Positions 1 through 10,404 of a DNA stretch of 64,000 nucleotides are shown in pieces. Each line of letters starts with the position of its first letter. Within the stretch, counting starts at the first letter, position 1. A program made the position numbers and the translations under genes. The notes under the pieces were generated by a model. It was not told the origin of the DNA and did no database searches. It saw only the letters and a list, made by a program, of their open reading frames with translations. The stretch is from Kuschelorhynchus macadamiae (Eukaryota > Arthropoda > Insecta > Coleoptera > Curculionidae), in the NCBI GenBank assembly GCA_030620095.1, contig JAUTXW010000949.1, positions 386,001 to 450,000 on the forward strand, given 5' to 3'.

Positions 1-324
1 CTTGTTTTTTTATTGTATGAAATCATTTCTATTTTAGGATTTAATAGACTATATTTTCCATTTTTAACTAATCTAAATTGATGTACCTAACTTGAAAAAT
101 TTGTATATATTTTATATAAAGAATAAATAGGTGACAAAAAATAGGAGTTAATATAAGTAGTTCCTATTAAATATTTGTTAGTACTACATTGTAAAAATTT
201 AATAATTAGCAGCGATCAAAACTGTACTAAATCAGATCACAGGAAATAGTAAGTCCCAGACCAAGAGACTTATTAGTATCCAAAATCCATAATAGAAGAC
301 AACATTCATAAGACCTTTAAATAC
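1..324 (-). other. Intron after alternative exon b, incomplete
   Basis: This is AT-rich sequence with no conserved chitin synthase block. The frame of the preceding exon stays open to about position 232 but encodes nothing conserved. The remaining C-terminal exons of the gene are expected to the left of the window. Confidence 0.7.
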
Positions 325-501
325 CTCAGAGGTTTCCTCAATATACGTAATATTTGTTCGTACTCCCAGAGGCCACTTAACGTGAATTTGGTCCTTGTTT
401 AGTTGTAACAAGAAAACTACTAATACAAACAGAGCATTGAACATGAAGAATGCAAATACCGATTTATTGCGAAGCTCTATTAGGTCTTTCGCAATTCGAT
501 C
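325..501 (-). CDS. CHS1: Chitin synthase alternative exon b (8b type)
   Basis: This is the second alternative 177-nt exon, with the same length, phases and design as the exon at 935-1111. It encodes DRIAKDLIELRNKSVFAFFM, the segment NALFVLVVFLLQL, NKDQIHVKWPLGVRTNITY and IEETSE. Acceptor TTTACAG|GATCGA and donor GAG|GTATTT, phase 0. About two thirds of the residues match the partner exon by eye. The open frame continues past the donor into intron, but the conserved protein stops at it. Later exons lie beyond the left edge. Confidence 0.93.
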
Positions 502-934
502 CTGTAAAGTTAAAATCATGTATTAGTTTGGTTGTTCTTTTTTGGGTCGCTTGGTACCTTGACGAAATTTTGAAAGCATTGTGGCATATAGTATAGGTAT
601 ATGCAGTATAAATACAGAAATTGCATTTTTTAATTTTTATCGGTTGGAGTATTCTTTTTTCGTTATATTTACGAATAGAATAATAGTACCTATATATTAA
701 AATGTATCACTTGTTACTAAACACAAGTGTGGCAAAAATACTTACCTTTTTCGTATTAAACTGCATGTCTTAATTCGGTGAATAGGTACGTACCCAGTTC
801 CAGTTCACCAGCAGTTTGTATAAAAAGAAATGTTCTAACAAATTATAACTACAAAAGGTACTAAATAGCTTTATGAGTTTTGATATATGCTATTTATTTT
901 CGTCAGGATTACCAACCGATCCCACTATATTTAC

Positions 935-1111
935 CTCTTGTGAACTCTCGTCATATGTTATGTTGGTTTTCACACCGAATGGCCATTTAATGTGAAGGTA
1001 GTCCTTTTTGAGAGTCAGTAAAAATACGATAAGTACAAAAAGTGCGTTCATCATAAAGAAAGCGAAGACTGATTGGTCTCGAAGCTCTTTTAAATCTGCT
1101 GCTATACGGGC
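935..1111 (-). CDS. CHS1: Chitin synthase alternative exon a (8a type)
   Basis: This is the first of two alternative 177-nt exons. It encodes ARIAADLKELRDQSVFAFFM, a membrane segment (NALFVLIVFLLTL), KKDYLHIKWPFGVKTNITY and DESSQE. Acceptor AATTATAG|GCCCGT and donor GAG|GTAAAT, both phase 0, 59 codons. By recollection it matches the 8a form of Tribolium CHS1. The NIT tripeptide is a possible N-glycosylation site. The exon is closer to exon 13 than its partner, with 433 nt between the two. Confidence 0.93.
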
Positions 1112-1489
1112 CTATAATTTTTGGCAAAGCATAGGTTAGGTTAGGTTATGATTTGTCAAAAACTGATAGTAGATTTAGAATCTCAAAAGCATTATTATTT
1201 TTTTTATGTATACAGGGTCTTTCGGATATCATCGCCAAACTTTTCGTTGCACACTCCTTATACGGCCATGCAAAAGTACCACCTAATATGTAATTTTTTT
1301 GATATTGCAAAATAATCACTTAATACTATTTAACTAAACTTGGATTGTGCTATCAAAAAGTAAAATGACATGATGCAGGATAAAAGTTATGCAGACCAAG
1401 GTCTAAGAAAGTGCGGGTTGGCCGTTTGCGAGATATTTTGAAATGAAATGCCCCGCATAACGACTTTCTGAATGTATCTTAATATGGAT

Positions 1490-2420
1490 GCTGTTACTCG
1501 GGATTTGATATCAAGTTTGTCCCCTCTGCTGAACACATGAATTCCATAAGATATGTTGCCAATGACCGATTCTTCTATTCTTGGGCTAGAAGGCGTTTCT
1601 CAACATTCCTAAAATGCGCTAAAGTTACTCCAATCCATAAAGAATGGGATATGAATGAACCCCGTAATTTGCCGATGATGCCACTATAATATGGCATGAT
1701 CACGATTTTAATTCCCTTAAACCGAAAATAATCAGATCTTAAAATTACAGAGTGGTGTGATGCAAATCTTTTGTCCTTAAATGATGACAAGACCCATTTT
1801 ATTGATTTTAAATGCAAAATTAACGGTCTGAATATTGGGGTAACCTCTTGATAGTGCAACTGACGTTAACTTATTCCTTAGTACCACCATTGGGAAAAGC
1901 TAAAATTTGGGATTCATATTTGAAATATCAGCAAAAAGGTTGCACCTGGGTACATATGTTCTACGTATTGTATCGAGAGAGATAGATGGGTGGAAGGGCT
2001 CCGAGGGCGGTGTATCATAAATTAGTGAAATCGCACTTGCGAAGAGGAACTGCTTTTTGGGCAAATATTAGGAATTATCTAATAAATTCTTTATTTTTGT
2101 TGCAAAAACAGGCAGTGCGATATCTGATCGAGTGCCATATATAGAGAACTATACATACCCGTGGATGAATCAAGAAAAAAATTAACTTAATCTGGGTTTA
2201 TATTGGAAACAGTCTGCATAATTCATTAGGATAAAGAAGACAGCTCCACTCCGGACTCTATCTATTATTGAGATCAGTCCTGTGAAAAAGCTGCACATTT
2301 GCAAATGTCAATAATTTATAGAGTTTGCATGATATAGATCTGAAACTTCGTAGGAACAAATATAGATTATGTGATGCTAAATGTATGTGCAAATAGGCTT
2401 TAAGATATTAATTTTTAATA
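1490..2420 (+). pseudogene. Degenerate LINE reverse transcriptase fragment
   Basis: Several broken plus-strand frames carry RT-like blocks in the expected order. At 1600-1690 it reads FSTFLKCAKVTPIHKEWD, like the FP..LK.AKVTPIHKKGD block. At about 1750-1830 it reads EWCDANLLSLNDDKTHFIDF, like the segment after the YADD motif. At about 2030-2130 it reads AFWANIRNYLINSLFLLQKQ followed by AVRYLIE, like the WG....IF.LQKRAIR block. The middle, with the YADD box, is deleted. It sits antisense in intron 13. Exact ends are uncertain and the clade is not resolved. Confidence 0.7.
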
Positions 2421-2847
2421 TAGGACCAATCTTTAGAGGAATTTTTTTTTCCCGTAAGGAATATATGATCATGATTTTCAAAGCACTCTGTATACAATAT
2501 CTTAAAAATATTTAAACAAATGAATGCGATTAACTTTCAAGTTAGTTAAAAATTATAGGCATTTCAAGATTCTAAATATAATAAATACTTTATATACTGT
2601 AAACATACAGATTATCTATCCTTTTTGAACGCCTTGTGACTTTAACATACAATTTGCCATCAATACATTTTAGCAGTTTTTCCAATTTTTAATAACTGAT
2701 GAAGGCCATAAAAAGGTCGAAACGTTAAAAAAAATAAAATCATCCAACGTCATTAATGTGTTATATTGCGAACACTTTTCCCAAGAAAGAATTTTAATAA
2801 GAATATAGTTAACGGGTTCAAGAAACCTCACTTTTGCTATATTTTAC

Positions 2848-3073
<226 letters not shown>

Positions 3074-3233
3074 GGTGAAAATTACAAAAATGGCTGGAAT
3101 TGTACAAATTATTTAAGTGTTTTGTGCCTTTACTTAAAATCGGATTTTTATCCTAGATATGTTAACCAGGAGTGGAGGATTAACAAATAATTTAAAAATT
3201 TTCAAATCCAAAATCAACACAGAACTGTACCTA

Positions 3234-3760
3234 CAGGGCCATTTTTATGAAAAATGAGTGAAACAAATTTTTTAGTGAATTTACATTTATTATTGCGATC
3301 ATAATGATAAACAAGTAACGGCACTTGCATAATTCGAAAAAAATAATTGAGCATTAAATTAGTAAACATAAACTAATCCACTTTTTTACTACACTATAAG
3401 CCCCGCTCCTGATATGCCTCTGAAGGTGGGCATATGCGTTTCACTTGATTTTGATAATTTAGATTTTAAAATAACTCCTAGGGAGATGAAATCGATAATC
3501 AAAATTTTTAGTGGATTTTCCGAAGTGAATATTTCCATAGCGAAAAGGGATATTAAGATGTGGTTTCCGCATATTTACATCTCTTTTAAAAAGATCGTTT
3601 TAAGTCAAAATCGTGCTTATGGTAAGAAATCTATTTTACAGGGTGTAAAGACCAGGCTTGCAATTTTTTTAGCTTTGGTTGCTCTGAAAATTCTATCTTC
3701 TATCATAAGATGTTATATCAAGTTGGCCTAGAATTTTGCAGAGTTAAGTCCTGTTGCTCT
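3234..3760. repeat. Interspersed repeat block (copies elsewhere in window)
   Basis: Three parts of this block recur. GGGCCATTTTTATGAAAAAT near 3237 resembles 22206 in the same orientation. A stretch at about 3495-3545 (AAAATTTTTAGTGGATTTTC) recurs inverted near 7405-7455. About 58 bases at 3691-3750, including CTTCTATCATAAGATGTTAT, recur near 6268-6328 with one or two differences. The 105-codon frame at 3414-3731 lies in this repeat and is not supported as a gene. Confidence 0.65.
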
Positions 3761-3819
3761 GAAAATTTACAAAAAAAATCCGTATTTTTTTTTACCAGAA
3801 ACTTCCCTCGTTATGATTT

Positions 3820-4490
3820 TTTTTTCTATTTCGTACCAGTTTATCCCATTTTCAATTTAATTTTTCTGCAGAATTTAAAGTCAATTGAACAAGATTTTTT
3901 TATATTGTATTTTTAAATATTTTATTTAGTCGCCATTTCGTTTCGCCATCTTAAATTCGTACTACCACTTTACCAATTTATCTCTATATCACACTTAATT
4001 CTTGAACAAAAATTGAAATTAATAATAATAAGTAGTATTTTCAGGTTGATTGTTTAAATAGTTTATTAGGCCACAATTTTGCTTTGCTATTTACATATTC
4101 ATATAAAATCTTACCAGTTTATTCCTGTGTAACACTTGATTTTTGTGCAAAAATTGAGATAAATTGGATAATTAGTAATAATTTTTTTTAACACAAAACG
4201 CTGTGTTGGATTTTTACCAAAATATTACCAGGTCATCCCCATATGACCCTTAATTTTTGACTAAAATTTGAAGTCAATCTTGTAAGTAGTTTGTGTTATC
4301 TAGAGACGCTAAAACGTGATGATATGTAAAACCTGAGAGGGTGATTTTTTTCACCATTACAAAAATTGTATTTAGCCGCCATTTTGTTTCGTCGTCTTGA
4401 ATTAGTAACAGAGTTTTACTAGTTGATCCCTATACCACAATTAGTTGTGGCACACAATTTGCAATCAATCCATTGCATCCATAACGGTTT
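3820..4490 (-). repeat. Diverged tandem repeat with CGCCATTTTGTTTCG core
   Basis: Successive units share a CGCCATTT(T/C)GTTTCG core (3931, 4071 degenerate, 4375), then a TTTACCA(G/A)TTTATC stretch and TTAATTTTTG.ACAAAAATTG. Unit spacing is roughly 140-150 bp. The reverse complement of the same unit forms a second array near 22870-23440. No coding capacity is apparent. Confidence 0.65.
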
Positions 4491-4599
4491 TCAAACTTTT
4501 GCTCTTGGTTTAGTAGTTACGTAAATTCAGGTGTCTTCCTAGCAGCCAAAATCGCATCACACTGCATGATTTAAAAACTACATATTATAACTCTTGCAC

Positions 4600-5735
4600 A
4601 TCTTTTGCTCCAGACTGGCGAATGTCCAGAGACTGACCAGCTTAGCGACAACCGGAGCAATAAGAACGACACCGTCAGCAGCTTTGGATGTTTTGGATGT
4701 CCACCTATAGAGTAGCAGGACCCTCAGGCAGACTGAGGTGGAAAACCCTTATTCCACCTCAGTCTCTTCCAGTCCTTCCTGCTCTCTCAATCCCGGAAAA
4801 AGAGGATTGGGAGAGAAACAGGGCGAAATTTTCGAGGGGTGCTGATTCACGTATGACATCATTGCAATCCTTTGGGGGCAGGTGTGTATATAAAGGCCGG
4901 ACAAACCGGGTCCAGCTTCCCTTTGGGAAAGTTTTCCACGGTGTTTCAGGCTGAGGTGTACGCCATTTTATTGTCAACAACGATAAGGGAAGTCATAGAA
5001 GGAATAGAGGAGGAGATTGTCATTTGCTCAAATAGTCAAGCAGCTCTTAAGGCGCTGGACTCACCTATGTTGGGATCAGCATTGGTTCAGGAATGTGGTG
5101 ACAGGCTGGAGCAGTTGGCACGGAGTAAGAGAGTGTGGTTGGTTTGGGTGCCGGGACATTGTGAGATTGAGGGTAACGAGAAGGCAAATGGTTTGCTAGA
5201 TTCGAAGCCGCCAGCACATATGTGGGACCAGAACCGGTTTTAGGTATTACTAGGCAGCAGATAAGAACTGCACTCGACGAGTGGGCGCACCAAGAACTGC
5301 GACGTGAGTGGGACCAGTTTGAAGGTGGTAGGCGCCGAACAGAGTAGCTGTTAAGGCGGGACAGAAAGACCCTGAACTCTATTGTAGGAGTAGTAACGGG
5401 GCACTGTCGATTAAGGAGGTACCTCTCTATTTTAGGTATTGAGTAGGACTCTACCTGCACGGAGTGTCAGGAGAAGGAGGAAACTCCACTCCACTTCTTG
5501 TGCAGGTGTGAAGCACCAGTAAGGCTACTCCAGGTTATTTTTGGCACTATGGTCTTACATAGCGATGCAGTCAAGGAACTATCCTGGAACGATATCCAGA
5601 CCTATATAGGAAGAAGAGGTAGATTTAAAGATGGAAACCTGGTGGCGGGTAGTGGTTGAGGCAGAGCCTGGGGTAGACTGAAAGGGCTTATAGGTCTACT
5701 AGTCAGGTCTCTAGACCTCCCCGCAACTACTACTA
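4600..5735 (+). pseudogene. 3' end of an I/R1-group LINE: RNase H and zinc knuckle
   Basis: The segment opens with RLANVQRLTSLATTGAIRTT (QR.....TGA.RTTPT.AL block that follows the RT domain). A frame change leads to GAGVYIKAGQ, FQAEVYAILL, ICSNSQAALKAL and VWLVWVPGHCEIEGNEKAN, which are the RNase H motifs including the catalytic D and the H of WVPGH. Then come VVTGHCRLRRYLSILGI and CTECQEKEETPLHFLC, the CCHC-like tail. Several stops and frameshifts make it a pseudogene. It is antisense in intron 13. Base composition is visibly more GC-rich than its surroundings. Confidence 0.85.
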
Positions 5736-6572
5736 CTGCCTTACTTCTTTTTAGAAAATATTAGCTGTGTTTTACACTTAACAGGGTGATTATCTATATC
5801 AAAATTTTATTTGTCTCGTTAGACAATAGTTATGGCAGGTAAGGCGTTTAAAAGGCTATTTTCCAAGGTTTAAAAGCCTTATCATTGCTGTAAGATTACA
5901 GGGTGTTGCAGAAAGTAATATTTTTTTAAAATTGAGTATCCTACATGATGATATAGATATCTCTGAACAGACCTTATATCTCCTGTGTTCGTAGAAATCA
6001 GAAAAAACTTTAAATACGGAACTAGAGTTGTTTCTGATGTGATAAAAAACTAAGTAATTAATTTTAAAAAATATGACAAAATGAATACAAAAAGTTGTTA
6101 ATGTAAATGTAACATCCTCTATTTTATTACATTTTTGAATTCTGTGTAAAGTTGTAGGGGACTTATATAACATACCATATGCCTTCTTTCATTCGTAAAA
6201 TCTAAATGGTTCGACCTAGGACACAGGTCGCGAATTGCAAATGTCTATTTTAGTTTTTTATTTTCTTGTCGCTTCTATCTTCTATCATAAGATGTTATAT
6301 CAAGTTGGCCTAAAATTTTGCAGAGTTAAAAAATTTTATAAAATAAAGTGAGTTGTATTTAAATTACCGATTTCTTAATTGATTTTGTTTTTTTTATTCG
6401 ATAGTTGTTTTATTATTAAAATTTTTATCACACATAAATATTTGTTTGGTATTTGTAGTTCTTTCTATTTTCCACAAACAAAAACGTTACTTCTAACAGT
6501 AAAAATTTTAAAAAATATTCAGCCTTTGGTTTTAGAACAGATTTTTTCCACAAGCAAGATTTTTAAAATATG

Positions 6573-7380
6573 TATACAGGGTGAGTCCTTTAACTTGGGA
6601 TGGTGATTTATCTTAAAACGATGCCTTTGGGAAAAAATATTTCAAATAAAAGTTGTCAGGTTAACCTTGACCTTTATTTTAAGGTCATTTGAGGGCAACT
6701 TTGTTTTTTTTTTAATGGAACAACCTGTATATTATTTTAATTTTGGATTCTACGTAAAATCCTAAACATAGTTTATGTATAATATTATATAACTAAATTA
6801 AACTAACTAAAACGTCTCAAATTTGATATTTTGAGCACGTTAACTAGCTCTAAAATCTAAACGGCTCGAATCGAGGCAAAACGGATTGCATTTTCTTATC
6901 TTATTTTTTAATTTCCATCGTATGAGACCGACTTTCGGTTTAACCGGAAGTTAACAATTTAAAACTTACAGTTAAACCAGAAGTTGACCTCATGCGATAG
7001 ATAATTAAAAACTAAGACGGGAAAGTGCAAACCGTTTTGCTCCGGTTAAAACCGTTTAAATTTTACAGCTAGTTAAAGTGTTTAAAATATAAAATTTGAA
7101 ACGTCAATATTATGAAAACAATTGGTTTAGGTATAGAAAATTATACATGAACTATGTTTAGAATTTTACGGAGAATCCGGAACTAAAAAAATATACAGAG
7201 TGTTTCATTAACAAAAAAAAATAAAGTTGACTTCAAATGCCTTAAAATGAAGGTCAAGGTCAAAAACGGGTACAGCGATTTTGTTTTCCCCTCGACATCA
7301 AACAGCTTTTATTTGAAATATTTTTTTTTAAAAGGCATCGTTTTTAAGATAAATCACTGACTCAAGTTAAATGACTGTAT
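6573..7380. mobile_element. Large foldback (inverted-repeat) element
   Basis: The left arm runs from TATACAGGGTGAGTCCTTTA near 6573 to about 6970 and the right arm, reversed, from about 6985 to 7380. Matched blocks include GATTTATCTTAAAACGATGC against 7322-7360, TTTCAAATAAAAG against 7300-7320, CCTTGACCTT.ATTTTAAGG against 7235-7260, the (AA)CCTGTATAT block near 6723 against 7185-7200, and the central GGTTTAACCGGAAG against its inverse near 6975-6995. The arms are about 400 bp and diverged. No protein is encoded. It is a non-autonomous element of unknown parentage in intron 13. Confidence 0.8.
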
Positions 7381-8659
7381 GATAAAACAACATCTTAATC
7401 TGTTCTCGTTGCGAAAATATTCACTTTGAAAATCCACTAAAAATTTTGATTTATCCGTTTTATCTGTCTAGGAGTAAGATAATTTATCCCAACACTGTAT
7501 AAAAAATTATGTATGTAATAAAACATAATTTTGTTATAATAGTTTTGATGGCAAATTATTCGGCAAAACGGGTTTAATAGGATTAATATATTCTTGATGA
7601 CGTAGGCGTTAAATTAATCGTAGTATGTTCGATAAATAGGTAGATACAATTCCAAATGTCTTTTTAAGTTTGTTAATCTTGCTATTAATAATGTATTACA
7701 TGTATAAAAAAAATACCCAATAACATCCACTTTGTTGGCCACGTGATATAATTTTTATAGTTTGAAGTGCCATTAAAATTCAAGATAACGGTGACCTGAA
7801 CTAGTTTTTAAAGTCTTATATTAATTTCATTCACATGTTTATTGAAGAGTATTTATTTCATTCAAGGCCCCTTTTTAAGATATTACAGAAATATTTATTT
7901 TTATTCAGAAAAATTCTCTTGTGTTGTCTTGCTCTGTAAAGTGCAAGAGTACACTTTTTTAAAATGGGATTTATTTTGACAGTTATCACTAGGTGCAAGA
8001 TGGATACCTAGAATGTATTAAAATACGAACCAAAATTTCCAAGCAACAAAATAATGGGTTAATAATACATTCCATTTTGTTCTTTTGTTAAGATATGCTC
8101 ACGTCATACATACTCAGAAAAAGATCAATTTAGGCTTTAGAGCAAGCAACGTACTTCCTTATCATGATTTGGAGTTAAAGGTACACATCTTCTAATTAAT
8201 AATGGATATTCATATGAAAAAAATAAATTGTGTTGTTTTTCATAAAAAAAATTAACCAAAGATTAAGAAAATAATTACGACCAAACTTTTGTAATAAGGG
8301 ACAAAATAACGAATCGAGATTATTTTATTATCTTATAAGTATTATTTTATTATCTTATAAGTAGTATAAACTTGTCGGTCTCAAATTCGATTTAGTTCAC
8401 GTTAGTGACTTCAGTTTTTAAAAATTAATTTCGTAAAGGACATCCGCAGAATGAAAAGGTTATGTTATGTGGTTCATCTGGTATGTAAAAAATTAATATA
8501 ACAAAACGTATCTTTACTGTTAGACGAAAGTTCAAATTGTGGATGGAAATTTTATTTTCTTTTCAAACTCACTGAACTGAGATATAAAAAATTTCGGGTT
8601 GCTTAAACACGGAATTGCATCTACTAATTTATTTGTGAAAACTCGAGGTAGAGTTATAC

Positions 8660-8966
8660 CTTCTCTTCCTTGTTCTCATCTAGAGGATAAAGGTATTTTT
8701 CCAGCAAGTCCTTCCAAAATTGCATTTCGTTGCTGCTTAAATACTCGACTTCTCCTTTACCAACATCCGGATCCTCAATCCAGTATGGATTAACCAAATC
8801 GTCTCTCTTATTTCGAGGTACAGTGGACGTGCTTTCAGAATCGGATTCGGAAGAAGCGTCTTCAGCTTCTTCCTCATTAACTGCACTAAGGTGGTGATGA
8901 TCGCCATGTCTGGAGGAGGCCGACATACTTCGTTTCCTCGATGCATGACCAGTTGGATCGACAACT
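8660..8966 (-). CDS. CHS1: Chitin synthase exon 13 (acidic linker)
   Basis: The exon reads VVDPTGHASRKRSMSASSRH, then GDHHHLSAV, a glutamate and serine-rich low-complexity stretch, RDDLVNPYWIEDPDVGKGEV and QFWKDLLEKYLYPLDENKEE. The NPYWIEDPD block is conserved; the linker before it varies between species. The donor is AAG|GTATAA, phase 0, so either downstream alternative exon can follow in frame. A 7.5-kb intron follows. Confidence 0.95.
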
Positions 8967-9614
8967 CTGAAAACATATACCGTATAAGGTTTATTTGATA
9001 ATAAAAATCGGTAAAATATAAAAATAAATTCGACAAAATAATATAAATGGTCTTAATCCAACATTAATAATTTTATGTTTTGAAAACACATATTCATAAA
9101 TTGGGCACATTACACGTTACTTCTGGGATAATGCAATATGTGAAATGAAGTTGATATAGACGGTAAAACATTTATGACCTTGAACTTTTTTAAAATTTAC
9201 TATAATACGAATATAACCTGGACAAAGTCTCTCCCCAGTTTCACAAAAATGTCTCATGTGGCTTGGCCCTAAATATATAGGTACTTTTTGCGTTGTAGAA
9301 TATTTCACTGACCACAAAGGTTGGAATAATAAGGTACTTTGCGCAAGAAAATCATTTTATGTGTCTGCCAAAATTTGAAAGATCTAAATTTGTAAGTTCA
9401 GGTAATGTAAAGACTGACTCAATTGTACAAAAAATTAAAACGTCTTCAAAACGTAAGTTATCTAGAAGCTACTTAGATGTAGAAAGATATTGCTCTAAAC
9501 ATATCATCATCGATAAAACATTAGATCTTCAGGTAGTTATGAATGTTCTATTTAAAAGTTGATTTTTTTTCAGAACAGAACAACCTGATATAATTATATT
9601 ATTATTTAACATAC
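8967..9614 (-). other. Chitin synthase intron 12
   Basis: This 648-nt intron lies between consensus splice sites. Small open frames in it (for example 9359-9562 plus, 9117-9317 minus) match nothing I recognise and I regard them as chance. Confidence 0.7.
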
Positions 9615-9859
9615 TTTTCGATATGATCCAGTCTCTTTTGAAGAGCATCTAGGGACTCCCCGATATGAATAAGTTGAGCTTTTTCATCTCCAGCCTTTTG
9701 ATGGGTACAAAGCATACATCTAAATAGTCCTGCCAGAGAAATTTCAATACTTCCTTCATCGTCATCACTAGTTCCACCATTTTGTAAGAAACCGAGAAGA
9801 GATTTATTTTTGGCTTTCTTCTTGGCTTCCTCGGTCTGTTTTTTCTCCTCTTCAAGTTC
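9615..9859 (-). CDS. CHS1: Chitin synthase exon 12 (coiled coil)
   Basis: The exon begins ELEEEKKQTEEAKKKAKNKS, then LLGFLQNGG, a DDDEGSIE acidic patch, GLFRCMLCTHQK and IHIGESLDALQKRLDHIEK. The heptad-like charged pattern is the coiled coil typical of class A chitin synthases, thought to face the extracellular side or mediate oligomerisation. Phase 0 acceptor (TTTTAG|GAACTT), phase 2 donor (AA|GTATGT). Confidence 0.95.
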
Positions 9860-10098
9860 CTAAAATGAAAAAAAAACAATTAATTGAGCAAGAGACATGA
9901 ATGATCGCAAATTATTTTTTAGATATTCCTAGTTTTTAAAAAAATTTAAGATGTGAATAGAAGTTTACAGTAACTATCGAGTAATGACTTTGTGTAAAAC
10001 GATGAAATTGGATACGAGTTGCGTATGAATACACAATGAAACTAGTTTATTTATAACATTTGTTGTAGATACAATAGAAATACTTCATGCTTACTCAC

Positions 10099-10404
10099 CT
10101 TCTTGGTTTTCTTCACTGCCACTTCTCGAGTTCCCCAAGAAACGTTGTTTAGGTTAATAATTGAATAGAGAATCAAGAGTAAGTACATAGATGGGATCGA
10201 AAGGAGATATATTACTCCGGGAACAATACACCAGAATTCTTGGGGATGAAGGCAGGCTGCAATGAAGAAGGACCCTGTCATGGCTATCAAAAAAATAGCG
10301 GATGGTGATCCGATGCCGTCTTCACGTAACTGGAGGGCAGTACCTACTATCACAGCCATCATGATTAATGCATAGCCAGTGGAGAGGATTTGAGCAACAA
10401 TCAA
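10099..10404 (-). CDS. CHS1: Chitin synthase exon 11 (SWGTRE)
   Basis: The exon encodes four further membrane segments (LIVAQILSTGYALIMMAVIV, AIFLIAMTGSFFIAACL, CIVPGVIYLLSIPSMYLLLI and part of the next) and SWGTREVAVKKTKK. SWGTRE is the second insect chitin synthase signature, at the end of the five-segment cluster. The acceptor is CTTCACAG|TTGATT and the donor AAG|GTGAGT, phase 0, 102 codons. Confidence 0.97.

Noticed and set aside
232..324. C-terminal extension of the alternative exon frame (VFKGLMNVVFYYGFWILI)
   Set aside because: It follows a GT donor at the same place as in the partner exon; the hydrophobic reading is intronic.
3414..3731. 105-codon plus-strand frame as a small gene
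   Set aside because: Pieces of it recur at unrelated places in the window in both orientations, so it belongs to a dispersed repeat.
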